Source of the DNA: Citrus sinensis
Taxonomy: Eukaryota > Streptophyta > Magnoliopsida > Sapindales > Rutaceae
Direction: 5' to 3'
NCBI RefSeq assembly: GCF_022201045.2
Contig: NC_068557.1
Location: 31,535,501-31,599,500, forward strand
DNA length: 64,000 bases
Positions 1-10,369 of this stretch are shown one piece after another. The notes under the pieces are model-generated. The model was not told the origin of the DNA. It searched no databases and saw nothing but the letters and a program-made list of their open reading frames with translations. The translations under genes and the position numbers were made by a program. The first letter of the stretch is position 1; each line of letters starts with the position of its first letter.

Positions 1-328
1 ATGCCTTTAGTTAGTTATGAATAGAATTTCTTAATCGGATTTCTTAATCGGGTTTTTTGGCATATTATTCAAATTCAATTTCTTTATGCATGCAATGGCC
101 GATTTTGCCCAATATTAATTGAAAATTATGTATTTGATTAATGATTTGCTGAAGGAAAAAAAAAATACACTTCCGAATTTGCTCCAAAAAAGGAATATGG
201 CTAATAAAAATTAAGCTTTTATGGGTAATAGCATTAGGAAATAAAAAATAATATCTAATCATTTCAAATATTAATTTTAGTTTGTATATGAAGTGTTGTG
301 TCTCATATCAATAATTGTCATGCATAAG
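1..328. other. AT-rich intergenic
   Basis: No convincing reading frame or RNA gene is seen. The last 8 bases (321-328, TGCATAAG) are the left target-site duplication of the adjoining hAT remnant. Confidence 0.6.
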
Positions 329-875
329 CAGGGACGGATGCAGCACATGACCAGTGGGGGCTCAAGCCCCCACTGGCCAAAAAAAAAATTAAAAAATAAA
401 AGAGAAAAATATTTTAATTTTCTAACTAATCCCCATTAAATTTATTAAAATAGTCACTATAAAATATAAACCCCCGTAAAATTTAAATTTTGACTTTTAA
501 AAAATATAAAAATTTATATTTTAATTAAAAATAATGATAGCATACCACCCAAAATATTTTATATTCTAAAAAATATGGTTAATTCTTCAAGTTTATATAA
601 TAATAGTAGAACGAACGTTTTCAGTAATAAAACTCATGAAGAATCATCTTTGAAATCGGATGGAATAAGTGATAGTTTGGTTGTTTATATAGGAAATAAT
701 AAATTTAATAATATTGATAATGAGTCTATTGCATAACATTTTTAAAATATAAAAATCCATAGAGACTAATTATAAATGTATTAGCAAATATTTTAGATAT
801 TCAAAATTTTAGTTTTTATATTTTACTATTATCTAATTTAGTCCCCGGTAAATTATTTTTTTAGATCCGCCACTG
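329..875. mobile_element. hAT-superfamily DNA transposon remnant
   Basis: The element is flanked by a perfect 8-bp direct repeat, TGCATAAG, at 321-328 and 876-883, the target duplication length of hAT elements. Its ends are imperfect inverted repeats (CAGGGACGGATGCA on the left, CAGTGGCGGATCTA on the right strand, 10 of 14 matching) with the usual CA...TG termini. Positions 353-375 hold a near-perfect GC-rich palindrome. Around 600-760 the plus strand reads like a decayed hAT C-terminal region (fragments SSLKSDGISDSLVVYIG and FNNIDNESIA), the part that in TTF-type hAT proteins follows the dimerisation domain. A stop follows at once, so it makes no protein. It is most likely an internally deleted, non-autonomous copy. 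Confidence 0.8.
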
Positions 876-883
876 TGCATAAG

Positions 884-1424
884 TATATTAATTAACTTTA
901 TTATACTTCACTAACGGGTTAATATTGTAACACCCGTGAATTGATGACATTACTACACTTCATCATATAGAGAGAAGCTATGTTTTCCCAGCTTTGTCCT
1001 GTTAGCCTAACTTATACTACTACTACTACTACATCGCCCAAAATTCGTAAAAAAGAACTAACTCAAAATCTACAACAAGATATGACTTGGTCAAATGCAT
1101 AATCTGATAAAGGACGACTTGTCATCTATATAATATCTATTGAAAGACGATGAATCATTGTTGTACAGATTAATGAGCTATGTTGTCGTCTTGCATCTGT
1201 AGTGATTTCTGTTATCCAAAGAAATGTGAAGGACAGGTGAAGCGGGCATTAGTTACTTTGCACTGAATCCATAAAATACCCGGAAACTTCGTTCTTGGAA
1301 GATCGTGTTAGGCGCCTACGTACCCAACACTCTCTCTTGATCTCTCTCTCTCTCTCGATTACTTCACAAACAGATTTTATTACATTTTCATAGTTTTTGT
1401 GGAAGTTATACATATATTATACCA
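884..1424. other. intergenic / presumptive upstream region
   Basis: No gene is seen. There is a short (TAC)n run near 1015-1032 and a CT-rich stretch at 1331-1358 typical of a plant 5' leader, which would fit transcription of the ORF that starts at 1425. Confidence 0.4.
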
Positions 1425-1805
1425 ATGGGTACGAAAGATCGCGATGATATATTTCATGAGATCACCTCCAGAGTTTCAGAAGTGAATCGGTGCATTGAAG
1501 GACTGGAAAGAAAGATTACTGAAATGGGTCTCAAGAAGAAAGATCTGGAAGACATGAGGAGAGGTCTTGATGAGATTTCGATCCGATTCTATCACGTTGA
1601 TCATGATTCCGATTCCCCATGCCCAAAGAAAGAAGAGGATGTTCTAAACAAGAGGCTGAATGAGTTGATATCTGAGTTTGATAGTCTCAAAGATGGTATC
1701 GATCTTGGTCTTGAAGAGGTCAATGATGAGAAGAAGCAGAAAAAGTTGGATGATTCTGCACAAGAGGAAGTTCATGAGAGTAAGAAGATAAAGCTAGGGA
1801 TTTGA
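1425..1805 (+). CDS. hypothetical coiled-coil protein (126 aa)
   Basis: I do not recognise this protein. It is a single uninterrupted ORF with an ATG start and a TGA stop. The product is highly charged and helix-prone. It has a heptad-like N-terminal segment (about residues 8-50, with EVNRCIEGLERKITEM and KKKDLEDMRRGLDEI) and a second helical stretch (about 70-105) around NKRLNELISEFDSLKDGI. The last 25 residues are lysine/glutamate rich and end in a basic KKIK patch that could act in nuclear import. There is no signal peptide, membrane segment or catalytic motif. A CT-rich leader precedes the ATG. Codon use looks like a real plant gene (varied, no low-complexity bias), but there is no intron to support the model. 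It could be a genuine short plant-specific protein or the remnant of a longer coiled-coil gene. Confidence 0.55.
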   Translation: MGTKDRDDIFHEITSRVSEVNRCIEGLERKITEMGLKKKDLEDMRRGLDEISIRFYHVDHDSDSPCPKKEEDVLNKRLNELISEFDSLKDGIDLGLEEVNDEKKQKKLDDSAQEEVHESKKIKLGI

Positions 1806-3412
1806 CTGAGGATAGGATGCATTGTGGAACGGAAGATGAAAGCCCCGAATAATAATTTAATATAATGTTTAACATTTGATTCCTTCCACGTCTATTGCTT
1901 TGTTGCTTTCCTTTGATTTTTCTTTTTCTTTTCTTTAATTCTTCCTTCTTAGATTCGGATATGTTTATGGCTTCTGGGAAAATCACATGATCAGGCCTCA
2001 TATTTCTGTTTTCGTGGTTCAACGAATCATTGTCTACTCTTTTGTTGCAGCTTTCACTCCTGTCCTACTAATAATATTTTGAATTTCTTTCTGAACTGGA
2101 TTGCTTTTTCTATATAATTTTGCTTTCATTTTTCCTAACTTGCATTGCATGATGATCTGAAATTACTCAATTTCGTAACCACCAGTAAAATTCACACCAA
2201 AGTTGGACAAATAGTAGAATTAGGCCACTGTAAGATGCTGCTATTTTACCTCATAATTTAATTGGTAATTGAAGTTTATTTTGTTGTAAATTTTGAAATT
2301 TTAGATAATTGAAGAATATATAGCTTATTATTCAGCAGAAATGATTAATAACACCAGAGACTAATCTCGATTTGTAGCACATGAGCTGCAGTCACGCACA
2401 AGAGCTCTTGATTAACCACCAATGAAATTTGATGTTAGTGTTTAAACCCTTTAAGTCACAAAAGGAAACAATAACATTCACTGTCATCCACTTAATTTGA
2501 TGTTTGCTTTCGTTTCATTTTCTTGCTTAAAATATTGGAGTCTGTTTTCTGATTCTTGGAAAATAAATATATCACATGAGATTTGATTTTTCTGTTACCA
2601 TGTTTTGTGTCTGTATTTTGTTGCTTTCAATTCTAGAACTCTTAATAAGAAATAGTTCAGTTTCTTTCCTGGATTGTCATCTGTTCGATTCTGCTGAGTT
2701 TGCTACACCCTGGCCTGGAATCATTCTATACCTCAAATGCTACTTAATTTCCACACACTCATGCATCTTTACGCGGAGAAGGGTAATATGTGTGTGTACA
2801 CACACACACACACACACATGTATAGTGTGAAATGCTGACCCACAAGCATCAATAAAGTTGAGCCTCTCCTATCCGAATAGCATGTGATCTAACGATCAAC
2901 AATGTGCTAGAGCTGAACGAATAATGGCAGTATTTCTAGGACTTTCAACAACTAAGCAAATTTCAACTACAGAGAAAGGGATAATGTGGGTTCATGATCA
3001 TAATTCATATTAATGGGGACATCATGAATTTGTACCTAATTGAAAAACTTGATGACATAGTATATACTATTCTGTATGAAATAATTAGAATATGTTAGAT
3101 ATAAAGAGCTATCCTCTTCGTAAGAAATTGTGCCGAAGGATTACACAAAGATACATTAATTGTTCCAGAATGACTTTACTAATTAGCCCATGTGAGCTTG
3201 ATTAAAAAAAAATAAATGGCACGTTAAGAAATAAAATAAAATTACCGTTTTCTTCATCAATTATTATTATTATTTGTTTTGATTTCATTTGTGTAAGTTG
3301 GCTCAGTTACATGAAAATCAGGAATTACCTAACTCCTTACCAACAAGGAAATGAAATTAGCATGAATGTAAAGGCCTCAAGGCCACCACCTTCACACATT
3401 TCCCAGACTACA
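1806..3412. other. intergenic spacer
   Basis: This stretch holds the 3' flank of the coiled-coil ORF and then AT-rich DNA with no supported gene. Short ORFs here have no family resemblance. The only clear structure is a TG/CA dinucleotide repeat at 2789-2819. Confidence 0.5.
2789..2819. repeat. (TG)n(CA)n microsatellite
   Basis: A run of TG followed directly by a run of CA dinucleotides, forming a self-complementary simple repeat. Confidence 0.85.
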
Positions 3413-3419
3413 TATAAAT
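3413..3419 (+). promoter_or_regulatory. TATA box of the X8 gene
   Basis: TATAAAT lies 61-67 bases upstream of the ATG at 3480. Transcription would be expected to begin near 3445, giving a leader of about 35 bases. Confidence 0.55.
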
Positions 3420-3479
3420 CCAAACGCATTTCTCCATTCACTATTCATTTTTCTATCACCAGTTTTTCACACTTCCAAA

Positions 3480-4769
3480 ATGCTCAAACTACCTCTTTCC
3501 CTCCGCACTACCATGTGCCTTTTGTTTTTGTTTATCTCATTCAATTCTGGTAAATTCAATCCTGCCATGCGTGAATTTTGCGACTGATATGTAGGTTCAA
3601 TTTTCTTTCTTTCTTTTTTAATTTTTTTAATACTTTATTCCTGATGTTTTGCAGGGGGAAAGTTGAAGATGGCTTCAGCCCAAGTAAATATTTTAACAAC
3701 TCTCCCACACAACACAATTTTAGTACTCGAAGATTCCTGCATTGGATTTTTCTTAACATGTAACTATTTTACGGTGTAATCTGCAGAGAACTTGGTGCAT
3801 TGCGAATCCATTAACCAACATCTCTGCTCTACTTGGAAACCTAGACTTTGCTTGCAGTCATGTAGACTGTCAATTAATTCAGCAGGGCGGTTCCTGCTTC
3901 TACCCTAACACTCCCATTCACCATGCCTCTTTTGCCATGAATTTGTACTTTCAAGTCATGGGCAGACACTCTTCACACTGTGATTTCAGAGGCTCCGGCC
4001 TTATTTCTTTGACAGATCCCAGTAAGCCACTTAAACTTTTACTCAACAATTAAAATGCCTAAAATAATAAATCTTTCCCAAATATTACTGAAAAACTTAA
4101 CAAATCAAATTTTATATTCTGTGGCATTCTACAGGTTATGAAAGCTGCAGCTTTCATAGTGGTGAGTGCGCCAATCTTCAGTTTCTTTCTGCTTAACATA
4201 TTTTAAGAATGGTTCATGATTGAAAAATAAATAAATTAATTAACTTTTTTGCAGAAGGAGATCTGGCAGAAGCGCCACCATCGGTAATGCCAAAGCAACA
4301 GCTTAATTTTTGCATGCATGGTCACCATATTTAATGAATTTGCGGAAGTGTTTGATACATAAGCAGTTTAACTCTTGATGTCGGCCGCAGGCAACATGGT
4401 GCGTGGCAAAACCCGGATCAGGGGAGTACATACTGCAGCAAAACATCAATTATGCTTGTAATTACGTGGATTGTAGCCCTACACATGATGGTGGTTCATG
4501 TTTCAATCCAACAACACTTATAAACCATGCCTCCTTTGCCATGAATCTTTACTACCAGACTTCGGCAAAAAATACAGCAAGTTGTGACTTCAGAAATTCT
4601 GGCCTGGTTGTTGTTAATGACCCAAGTAAGAGTTAACCCAAGTTTTCATTGTTTCTGTTTTTCATTTGCAAGTTGACTCTAATACTGATATAATCTGCTT
4701 TTGTTTTATCATTTTGCAGGTTCTGGTGATTGTACCTACGCGTCCATTCGCTATGTACGATATCTCTGA
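3480..4769 (+). CDS. secreted protein with two tandem X8 (CBM43) domains
   Basis: Seven exons: 3480-3549, 3655-3683, 3787-4021, 4135-4161, 4255-4283, 4391-4625, 4720-4769 (675 nt, 224 aa). The N-terminus is a signal peptide (about residues 1-22, core MCLLFLFISF) followed by a GGKLKMASAQ linker like that of Ole e 10-type proteins. Two X8 domains follow, each with six cysteines and the hallmarks TWC, (Y/F)AC..VDC, GGSCF.P, NHASFAMN(L)Y and CDFR.SG. X8 modules bind beta-1,3-glucan (callose) in cell walls and at plasmodesmata. The two domain exons are both exactly 235 nt with identical phases (0 in, 1 out), and each is followed by a short exon supplying the sixth cysteine, so the second domain arose by duplicating an exon block. 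The C-terminus (RYVRYL) has no hydrophobic GPI-anchor tail, unlike PDCB proteins, so a soluble apoplastic product is likely. Most small X8 proteins have one domain. Confidence 0.85.
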
Positions 4770-5429
4770 GTCTTAAGAAGCCGTATCAAATGACTTCAAT
4801 AATATATTTATTTCATTTAATGCCCATAGAGTGTGGAATTAAGGATTGCTTATTTATTTTCATGAATTTGAAAGCAAAGGAAAATGATTACGGACGTACC
4901 ACTTTTTCTTTTTTACTAATGAAAGGATCAAATCACCGTTCGTTGATGGCTTATATTTTGATATTTAACCACTAAAAAAAGTGTCGTAACTTTCAAGATA
5001 GCACTTTCGTTAATTTTGTGAAATCTTTGTGTGGGTGTAAATTTTATCCCAACTTATTAGGTGGTGATTCCAACTAAAAATGACCCCTTTAAGATAAGCT
5101 TCCTTTTTGTTGGATTCCATGATAATGAAAATTTTCTTTGGACTGATTTTAATGGGCCTTTAAATTTTTTTCTAAGAGTCTACTTCCTTAGGGGATGAAG
5201 ATGTCTTTGTCGACGATACTTTACAAATATAAGAAAATGATTAGAGGGCCAATTTTACCGGTGTAAACCCTTTGACGGTCAAATCAATCATTATATTTTT
5301 TTGAAATATAAAATCTAAAGAGAGAAAGTCAGTATTTTCCCTATTGAGTCAATGTTTTCTTACCTTTAATTTCAAGGGCATATTTATGGGTGAAATTGAT
5401 TTAACTTGAGTCTTAATTGCTTTAATGAC

Positions 5430-5464
5430 AAGTGTCGTTATTCTTTTGACATCTGACGACACTT
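5430..5464. repeat. short inverted repeat AAGTGTCGT ... ACGACACTT
   Basis: Nine-base arms (5430-5438 and 5456-5464) separated by 17 bases. The same AAGTGTCGT word occurs at 4979-4987, so the left copy and the right arm could also be ends of a longer element. Confidence 0.5.
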
Positions 5465-5554
5465 ATGTTCTTGTTCCCATGCTGATTGACATATAAATAT
5501 GCAAGCTTGTTTACTGAGCAAAAGAAGATGTGTTTCAATCTTAGATTGTTTCTC

Positions 5555-5840
5555 GTAAAATCCTAGGATCGTAGGAACTTTGGAACTTATGAGATTTATC
5601 CTAGGATCTTGAGATTCTAAGAACCTTAAAATCTTTAGAAATTTTCCTATGATTTTAAGATCTTAAGAGTCTTGTAACCTTGGAACCTAGAGGGATTGTC
5701 CTAAAATCTCGGATTTTAAGAGTTTTGGTACCTAAGAAGTTTATGTTAGGTGGTTTGTAAAGTTTATTTTTATGTAGTTTGTCTTTAAGATAGGATTTTA
5801 AGAAACTTTTTAAGTCTTGAGCATTGCCACCTAGGAGGTT
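5555..5840. repeat. degenerate short-period repeats around CCTAGGATC / TTTTAAGA
   Basis: The words CCTAGGATC, GATCTTAAGA, GATTCTAAGA, GGATTTTAAGA, TTGGAACCTA and their variants recur several times at irregular spacings over about 280 bases. The array has diverged too far for a clean unit length to be read by eye. Confidence 0.45.
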
Positions 5841-6331
5841 CGTTTATTTCTTTATGGACTTTATAAGAATCATATTTTTTTAGGTCATAATTAGGTTTGG
5901 GACTTTATAAGAATCATGTTTTGTTACTTTGAATTTTAGTGGTCTTTGATATTGCATTATTAAGAAAGACATATTTTCCTGTGATTCACTAGTATGGCTG
6001 AAAGTAAATAAACTATACCAAATATTATGGGTCAATTACTTTGTTAAATTGATTTTGATCATTATGATTAATTGAACATCTTATCTCTATTTTTTTGGAG
6101 AGAAGTTTCCAAAAGAATTTCTTTCTTCAAATCCGATTATTCCAATGACAACAGAATTTTTTAGATAAAAACAAAAATTATTTTAATAACAATGTTATCT
6201 AAAAACATAAAAATAAATCTGCCATAGACATAGATATGTGATATGATAAAGGACATGGATTCTTGTACAACCAATGTAACAATAAAAATAATTATGTTAC
6301 TTTTTACACAAGCGGATGGTAAGGTTACACT

Positions 6332-6351
6332 GGGGGGGGGGGGGGGGGGGG
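6332..6351. repeat. homopolymer of 20 G
   Basis: An uninterrupted run of 20 guanines on the plus strand, followed by a GA-rich tract. Length errors are common at such tracts in assemblies. Confidence 0.9.
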
Positions 6352-7490
6352 AGGAAGAGAGAGAGAAGGAAAGGTTGATTCAAATAGATTATATTTTATC
6401 CTTCCTAAGACAGGAAAAAAAATTATCCTTATAATTCATTTCGTTAGTGAGCTTAAGTGGTTACTTTCTTTTCTTTTTTTTTTTTTAAAGAAAAATATTT
6501 TACTTCTTTTAATTTGATTTAGTTTTCATTTTCCGGGTCGGATCATTGAAGGTATAAGCTCGGGGCTCATCTTCGTAATTCAACAACGATAATGGGAAAA
6601 ATGAAAAATAGATAAAACAAAACAGATCCCCTCTTTCCAATTATACATGTGATGATCACATATTAAGACACGTTTAACACAAATTATCATTAGTTAATGG
6701 TTTGATTCGACTGATACCAATCACGGAGCTAAAAAGTCAATTGCAACGAGTCGATTCCACGATGCAAATCGTCAAACCTCGTGAGGCCCCCTGTCCACCT
6801 TCACGCGTGCTTCATCCAACGGTCCACAATCCCCGCATTTGACGACTCCTTGTCTGCAAGTAGCACGCATCCCAAGCCCCAACTTTTAAAATAATTAAAA
6901 ATGAGGTCTTTCGTGTGGATTCCTAGAAAACTATATATTCCAAAATAACTACATAGTTAGTTCATTATATCAAATAGGTCCCAATCTAGTCAAAATTACT
7001 GTTTTCTCCTTTTTGTTAAGTTCTTTTTTTTTTACCATTAGTCTATTAATCTTTACTAATAAAAATTTATTGCAATAAACTTAAATTATTTTTACTATGA
7101 AATAATATAAAATTTTATTTCTATTAATATTATCTATTCTTGTTTAAGTATAAAAATGATATATAAATTTTTATAATTATAAAATTTAAATTTACTCCCT
7201 CAATGTTTAAAGAGAAATTAAGATCACCAAACTAATTCTCAAGCGGCCCGCTCATGTCAAAATTTGATACGATAAAAATATAAAACTCTTGTTTACGATA
7301 GTATAGCTCAAAACTTATATTAGAAACTTTAGCAGTAATCTTAATATTTTTCATTAGGAACGACAGGGATGAGGGACCAATTCGATAGAAATGGAGAAAC
7401 TATTTTCTTTAAAAGAAAATATAGAAATTGGGGACCTTGATGATCATACTCAAAATAAAAATCAATTTTTTTTTTTATTACAGAACACAA

Positions 7491-8863
7491 GGGCGCAACT
7501 TATAAGCAACACTTCCAAAGCCAAAGCGTACACTCGACGCTTCTCTCTCTCTTTAGATCTCTTCAGCGCAAATCTAGGAACTTATCTGCCAGCTTACATA
7601 AGCTTGGATATTAAGTTTTGTTCGGTAATCGGAATCTTCTTAGAGGGAAAAAAAAAAAAAAAATATCTGTTCGTTTTGCAAGGTGTTTTTAAATGTATTT
7701 TTTATAAGTACTTTTAATTCTTTCGTTTGTCTTAGATTCATGTGAATTCCGGTCTGATTTTTATTTTTGCTCTGTGGGAATTGATAATTGGCCAGTCTGA
7801 TACGTACTGCCATAAAAGGTTTCATTTTTTTAAACTCATTTACATTTATTTATTCTAAGATCTAGAAAATTTTTGCTTGGTTGTTACCTGTTAGCAAAGT
7901 TCAATCTTTTTTCAAATTGTGATGAACTTAGTCGGTTCAGCTGTAGTTGAGTACTGCATCTTCATATCTTGAATATTTCTGGTACTCAAAGTTTTGCTGT
8001 AGTTTTTTTTTTCTAATTATAATATTGATTTCTTGACTGTTTTCGGTACCTAATTTTGTTTTTTTTTTTGCTTCATATCTGCTTGTTATAGCATAGTTTT
8101 GACTCTGTTTATTATATTTTTTTGTATAATTAAATGTCATTATTTATTAATAGCTACTGAATCATTTGCTGGTTATGCTGGTTTATTTTTCTACTGCAGT
8201 ACTGGTGTTTAGGTTCTTCCTTTAATGTCATTTGGAATTGAATGAAAAAGGTCAACATGCCTTGGACATCTTCATTTGTGAACTACAGCAGGAACTTGGT
8301 GGTGTTCTTTCGTGTGATACTGTAATTTTGATTTGTTCAGGTTAGATTTTTCTTTCTTTGGCTGGTGGAACTTGCATATGATTTGCTACTATTTTGATTA
8401 AATAATGAATTTAGTTGTTGGTACTTGGTAAAAAGGAAAAGAAATTTATTGGTATGAAAAGAAAAATAGAACTGGAATGTGTAATGAAGTACTAAATATA
8501 TTTTGTCTTTGTCTAATTATCTTTTTGTATGCTGCAAAATAAATTGAAATTTTCAATCATGAGTTTGGAAGATATATCGAAAAAGTCATTTTCCCTGATT
8601 GTTGCCTGGGCACTGCATTATTCATGCTATGATTAAGGAAGAAGAAAAGATCATCTAAGTAATGGTATTATTATTTTTTGGTTTAGTTGATGCATGCTTG
8701 GAATTTTTTACTCGAAATTAGTGAAGATGCATGATTTCAAATTTTCGTGATTTCTAACTTTTTTCTACCAATCCATAATCAAGTTCCCAGGTTATGTGCT
8801 TTTTTCTTGTTGCATTCTCCTTTACTTGATGATATTATGATGGTTCTTGTTCACTGCTGCAGG
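7491..8863 (+). other. presumptive promoter, first non-coding exon and leader intron of the bHLH gene
   Basis: No coding region is supported. A CT-rich stretch near 7540-7565 resembles a plant transcription start. The T-rich DNA that follows ends in a good acceptor (CTGCTGCAG, to 8863) just before the exon that carries the upstream ORF. The first donor site cannot be fixed by eye. Confidence 0.45.
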
Positions 8864-8938
8864 TGAAATTCTGTTGACTCATAAAAGATACTACTATCAA
8901 GCGGGTTTATAATTGGAAAGTAGTTGGAGTGGTTGAGA

Positions 8939-9356
8939 ATGTACATTGCAATAACCTTAAAGAGATATCGAGCAGTGAAGGAAGTTGGGAAGATTAAAAT
9001 GAGCGTCGGTGTCATTGCATATTACCAACTAGTACAAGTTTGTCAGGTAATTAACCTCTGTTTGTTTTCATTTTCAATGTTCTTATAACAATAATACTTC
9101 ACTTTTGGAATTTGTATTTCAACTGATGTAGCATATGACATGGCTTCTTATCTTATCATTCTATTTCCACATAAGTTGGAATACAAAACCCAGTGTACCA
9201 TTATTCTTTCATAAATGATTCTTATTACCTTCCAGTAATAAGATGTCTGGTTTTGCCACATTGGACTGGATGAAATGCTTGTTGGTAACTATTGTGCCTG
9301 TCCACTTGCTGTTGCAGGCTGAATATTTCCGTCAGTTGCTTAAACCTGTCACGTAG
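8939..9356 (+). CDS. spliced conserved-type upstream ORF of the SAC51-like bHLH gene (48 aa)
   Basis: Two exons, 8939-9046 and 9318-9356, joined in phase 0 by a GT-AG intron. The peptide starts MYIAITLKRYRAVKEVGKIK, continues with VIAYYQLVQVCQ and, after the junction, ends AEYFRQLLKPVT before TAG. An in-frame stop at 8921 and the lack of any earlier ATG in this exon fix the start. SAC51-family mRNAs are known to carry a conserved-peptide uORF of about 50 codons that represses the main ORF until thermospermine relieves it. Length, position and basic/aromatic make-up fit that role, which I infer from the family. If the intron is retained, the frame reads 13 other codons and stops at 9086, replacing the C-terminus, so splicing could tune repression. 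The uORF stop lies 287 bases before the main ATG. Confidence 0.78.
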
Positions 9357-9643
9357 TCTGCTGATACTAAAATCTGGGGCATTGGGATTTGGAAGATCTA
9401 CCCTCTGGTTGTTTTTGTGCATAAGAAGGCAATGACAGAAAGGAACCATTAGATTGTGTTAACCATTGACTGGGGATAGACAGCTTGCTTATTTTCAGTG
9501 ATGGCCAAAATACCTTGAATTTACTATTAGACCTGTAGTTGCTGTAGGAACCTGAACCAATTGATAGTTGAATAATTGCCAGCTTTTAAGGTGAAAATCC
9601 TCCTTTCCTTTGAATTTTTGTTTTTCCAATTAAGTAGGTCTTG

Positions 9644-10369
9644 ATGCAGAGTGACCAACACTTTCACCCAAAAAGGATAATGCGCCCCTTATTATCTCAA
9701 GTGAGTGGTGATTATGTGCACATTCCAGTTGCATCTCCTTTTGGTGCAGATTTACCTCCAGCTGCAAACCCACCAACACCTTTCCAGGGTGTTGAATTTC
9801 ATCCCTCTGAGGTTTGCCCAAAGAATTTCATTATTTTTGATCAGACTGATCATAGAAGTCAAATCATGTTCCATCCTGCTATTGCACACAAATTTATGGG
9901 TCCTAGCTTTAATTTCCATGCAACTTACATCCAAGACAATTTTGAGAGGCATGATGCTACTAATGTGGGAAGAGAGATGGCCTCTTCTTTTAAAGAGGAT
10001 TCAGATGATATTGATGCGTTGCTGAGCTTGGAAGAGGGAGACGAAGAAGAAGAATACGATGAGGAAGAAGTCAGCACTGCACGAACCTGTGGAATTTATG
10101 GAAGTGACTCTCCTGATTCTACCTCCACTTATGATTCAGAACCCCAACATAATAAGTTTTCTTCCATGCTGAAGTCCTCTGGCAGTAGCAGCAAATGTCA
10201 CAATGGGAAAAAACGTCAGAAATTGAAGAAGATGGTAAATGTCTTGAGGGGTTTTGTGCCTGGCGGCAATGAGTTGAACACTGTTGGTGTTCTGGATGAA
10301 GCTGTGAGGCACCTCAAGTCTCTCAAGGTTGAAGTGCAGAATCTTGGAGTTGGGAATATGAAGAACTAA
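9644..10369 (+). CDS. SAC51/bHLH143-145-like transcription factor (241 aa)
   Basis: Single coding exon. I use the ATG at 9644; the codon before it is TTG, which is not a plant start. Residues 58-78 hold the family signature CPKNFIIFDQTDxRSQIMFHP. Residues about 117-143 are acidic (EEGDEEEEYDEEE). The helix-loop-helix lies near 187-232 (KKMVNVLRGFVPGGNELNT, then VGVLDEAVRHLKSLKVEV). There is no proper basic DNA-binding region before helix 1, as known for SAC51 relatives, which probably act by pairing with other bHLH proteins. SAC51 and its paralogues in Arabidopsis act downstream of thermospermine to restrain xylem differentiation and promote stem growth. The product should be nuclear. Translation is probably controlled by the spliced uORF in the same leader. 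Confidence 0.88.
   Translation: MQSDQHFHPKRIMRPLLSQVSGDYVHIPVASPFGADLPPAANPPTPFQGVEFHPSEVCPKNFIIFDQTDHRSQIMFHPAIAHKFMGPSFNFHATYIQDNFERHDATNVGREMASSFKEDSDDIDALLSLEEGDEEEEYDEEEVSTARTCGIYGSDSPDSTSTYDSEPQHNKFSSMLKSSGSSSKCHNGKKRQKLKKMVNVLRGFVPGGNELNTVGVLDEAVRHLKSLKVEVQNLGVGNMKN

Larger units (their letters stand above)
4770..7490. other. repeat-rich intergenic spacer
   Basis: No gene is supported. The stretch holds a CACTA-like terminal motif at 4970, an inverted repeat at 5430-5464, degenerate repeats at 5555-5840, a 20-G run at 6332-6351 and very AT-rich DNA from 6900 to 7200. Confidence 0.5.

Noticed and set aside
2576-2830. Open frame of 84 codons with a hydrophobic start
   Set aside because: It ends in a CA microsatellite translated as a Thr-His run, has no family resemblance and lies in AT-rich spacer.
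7391-7717. 108-codon open frame upstream of the bHLH gene
   Set aside because: It runs through T- and A-homopolymers (FFFLL, KKKKK) and overlaps the presumed leader exon; probably chance.
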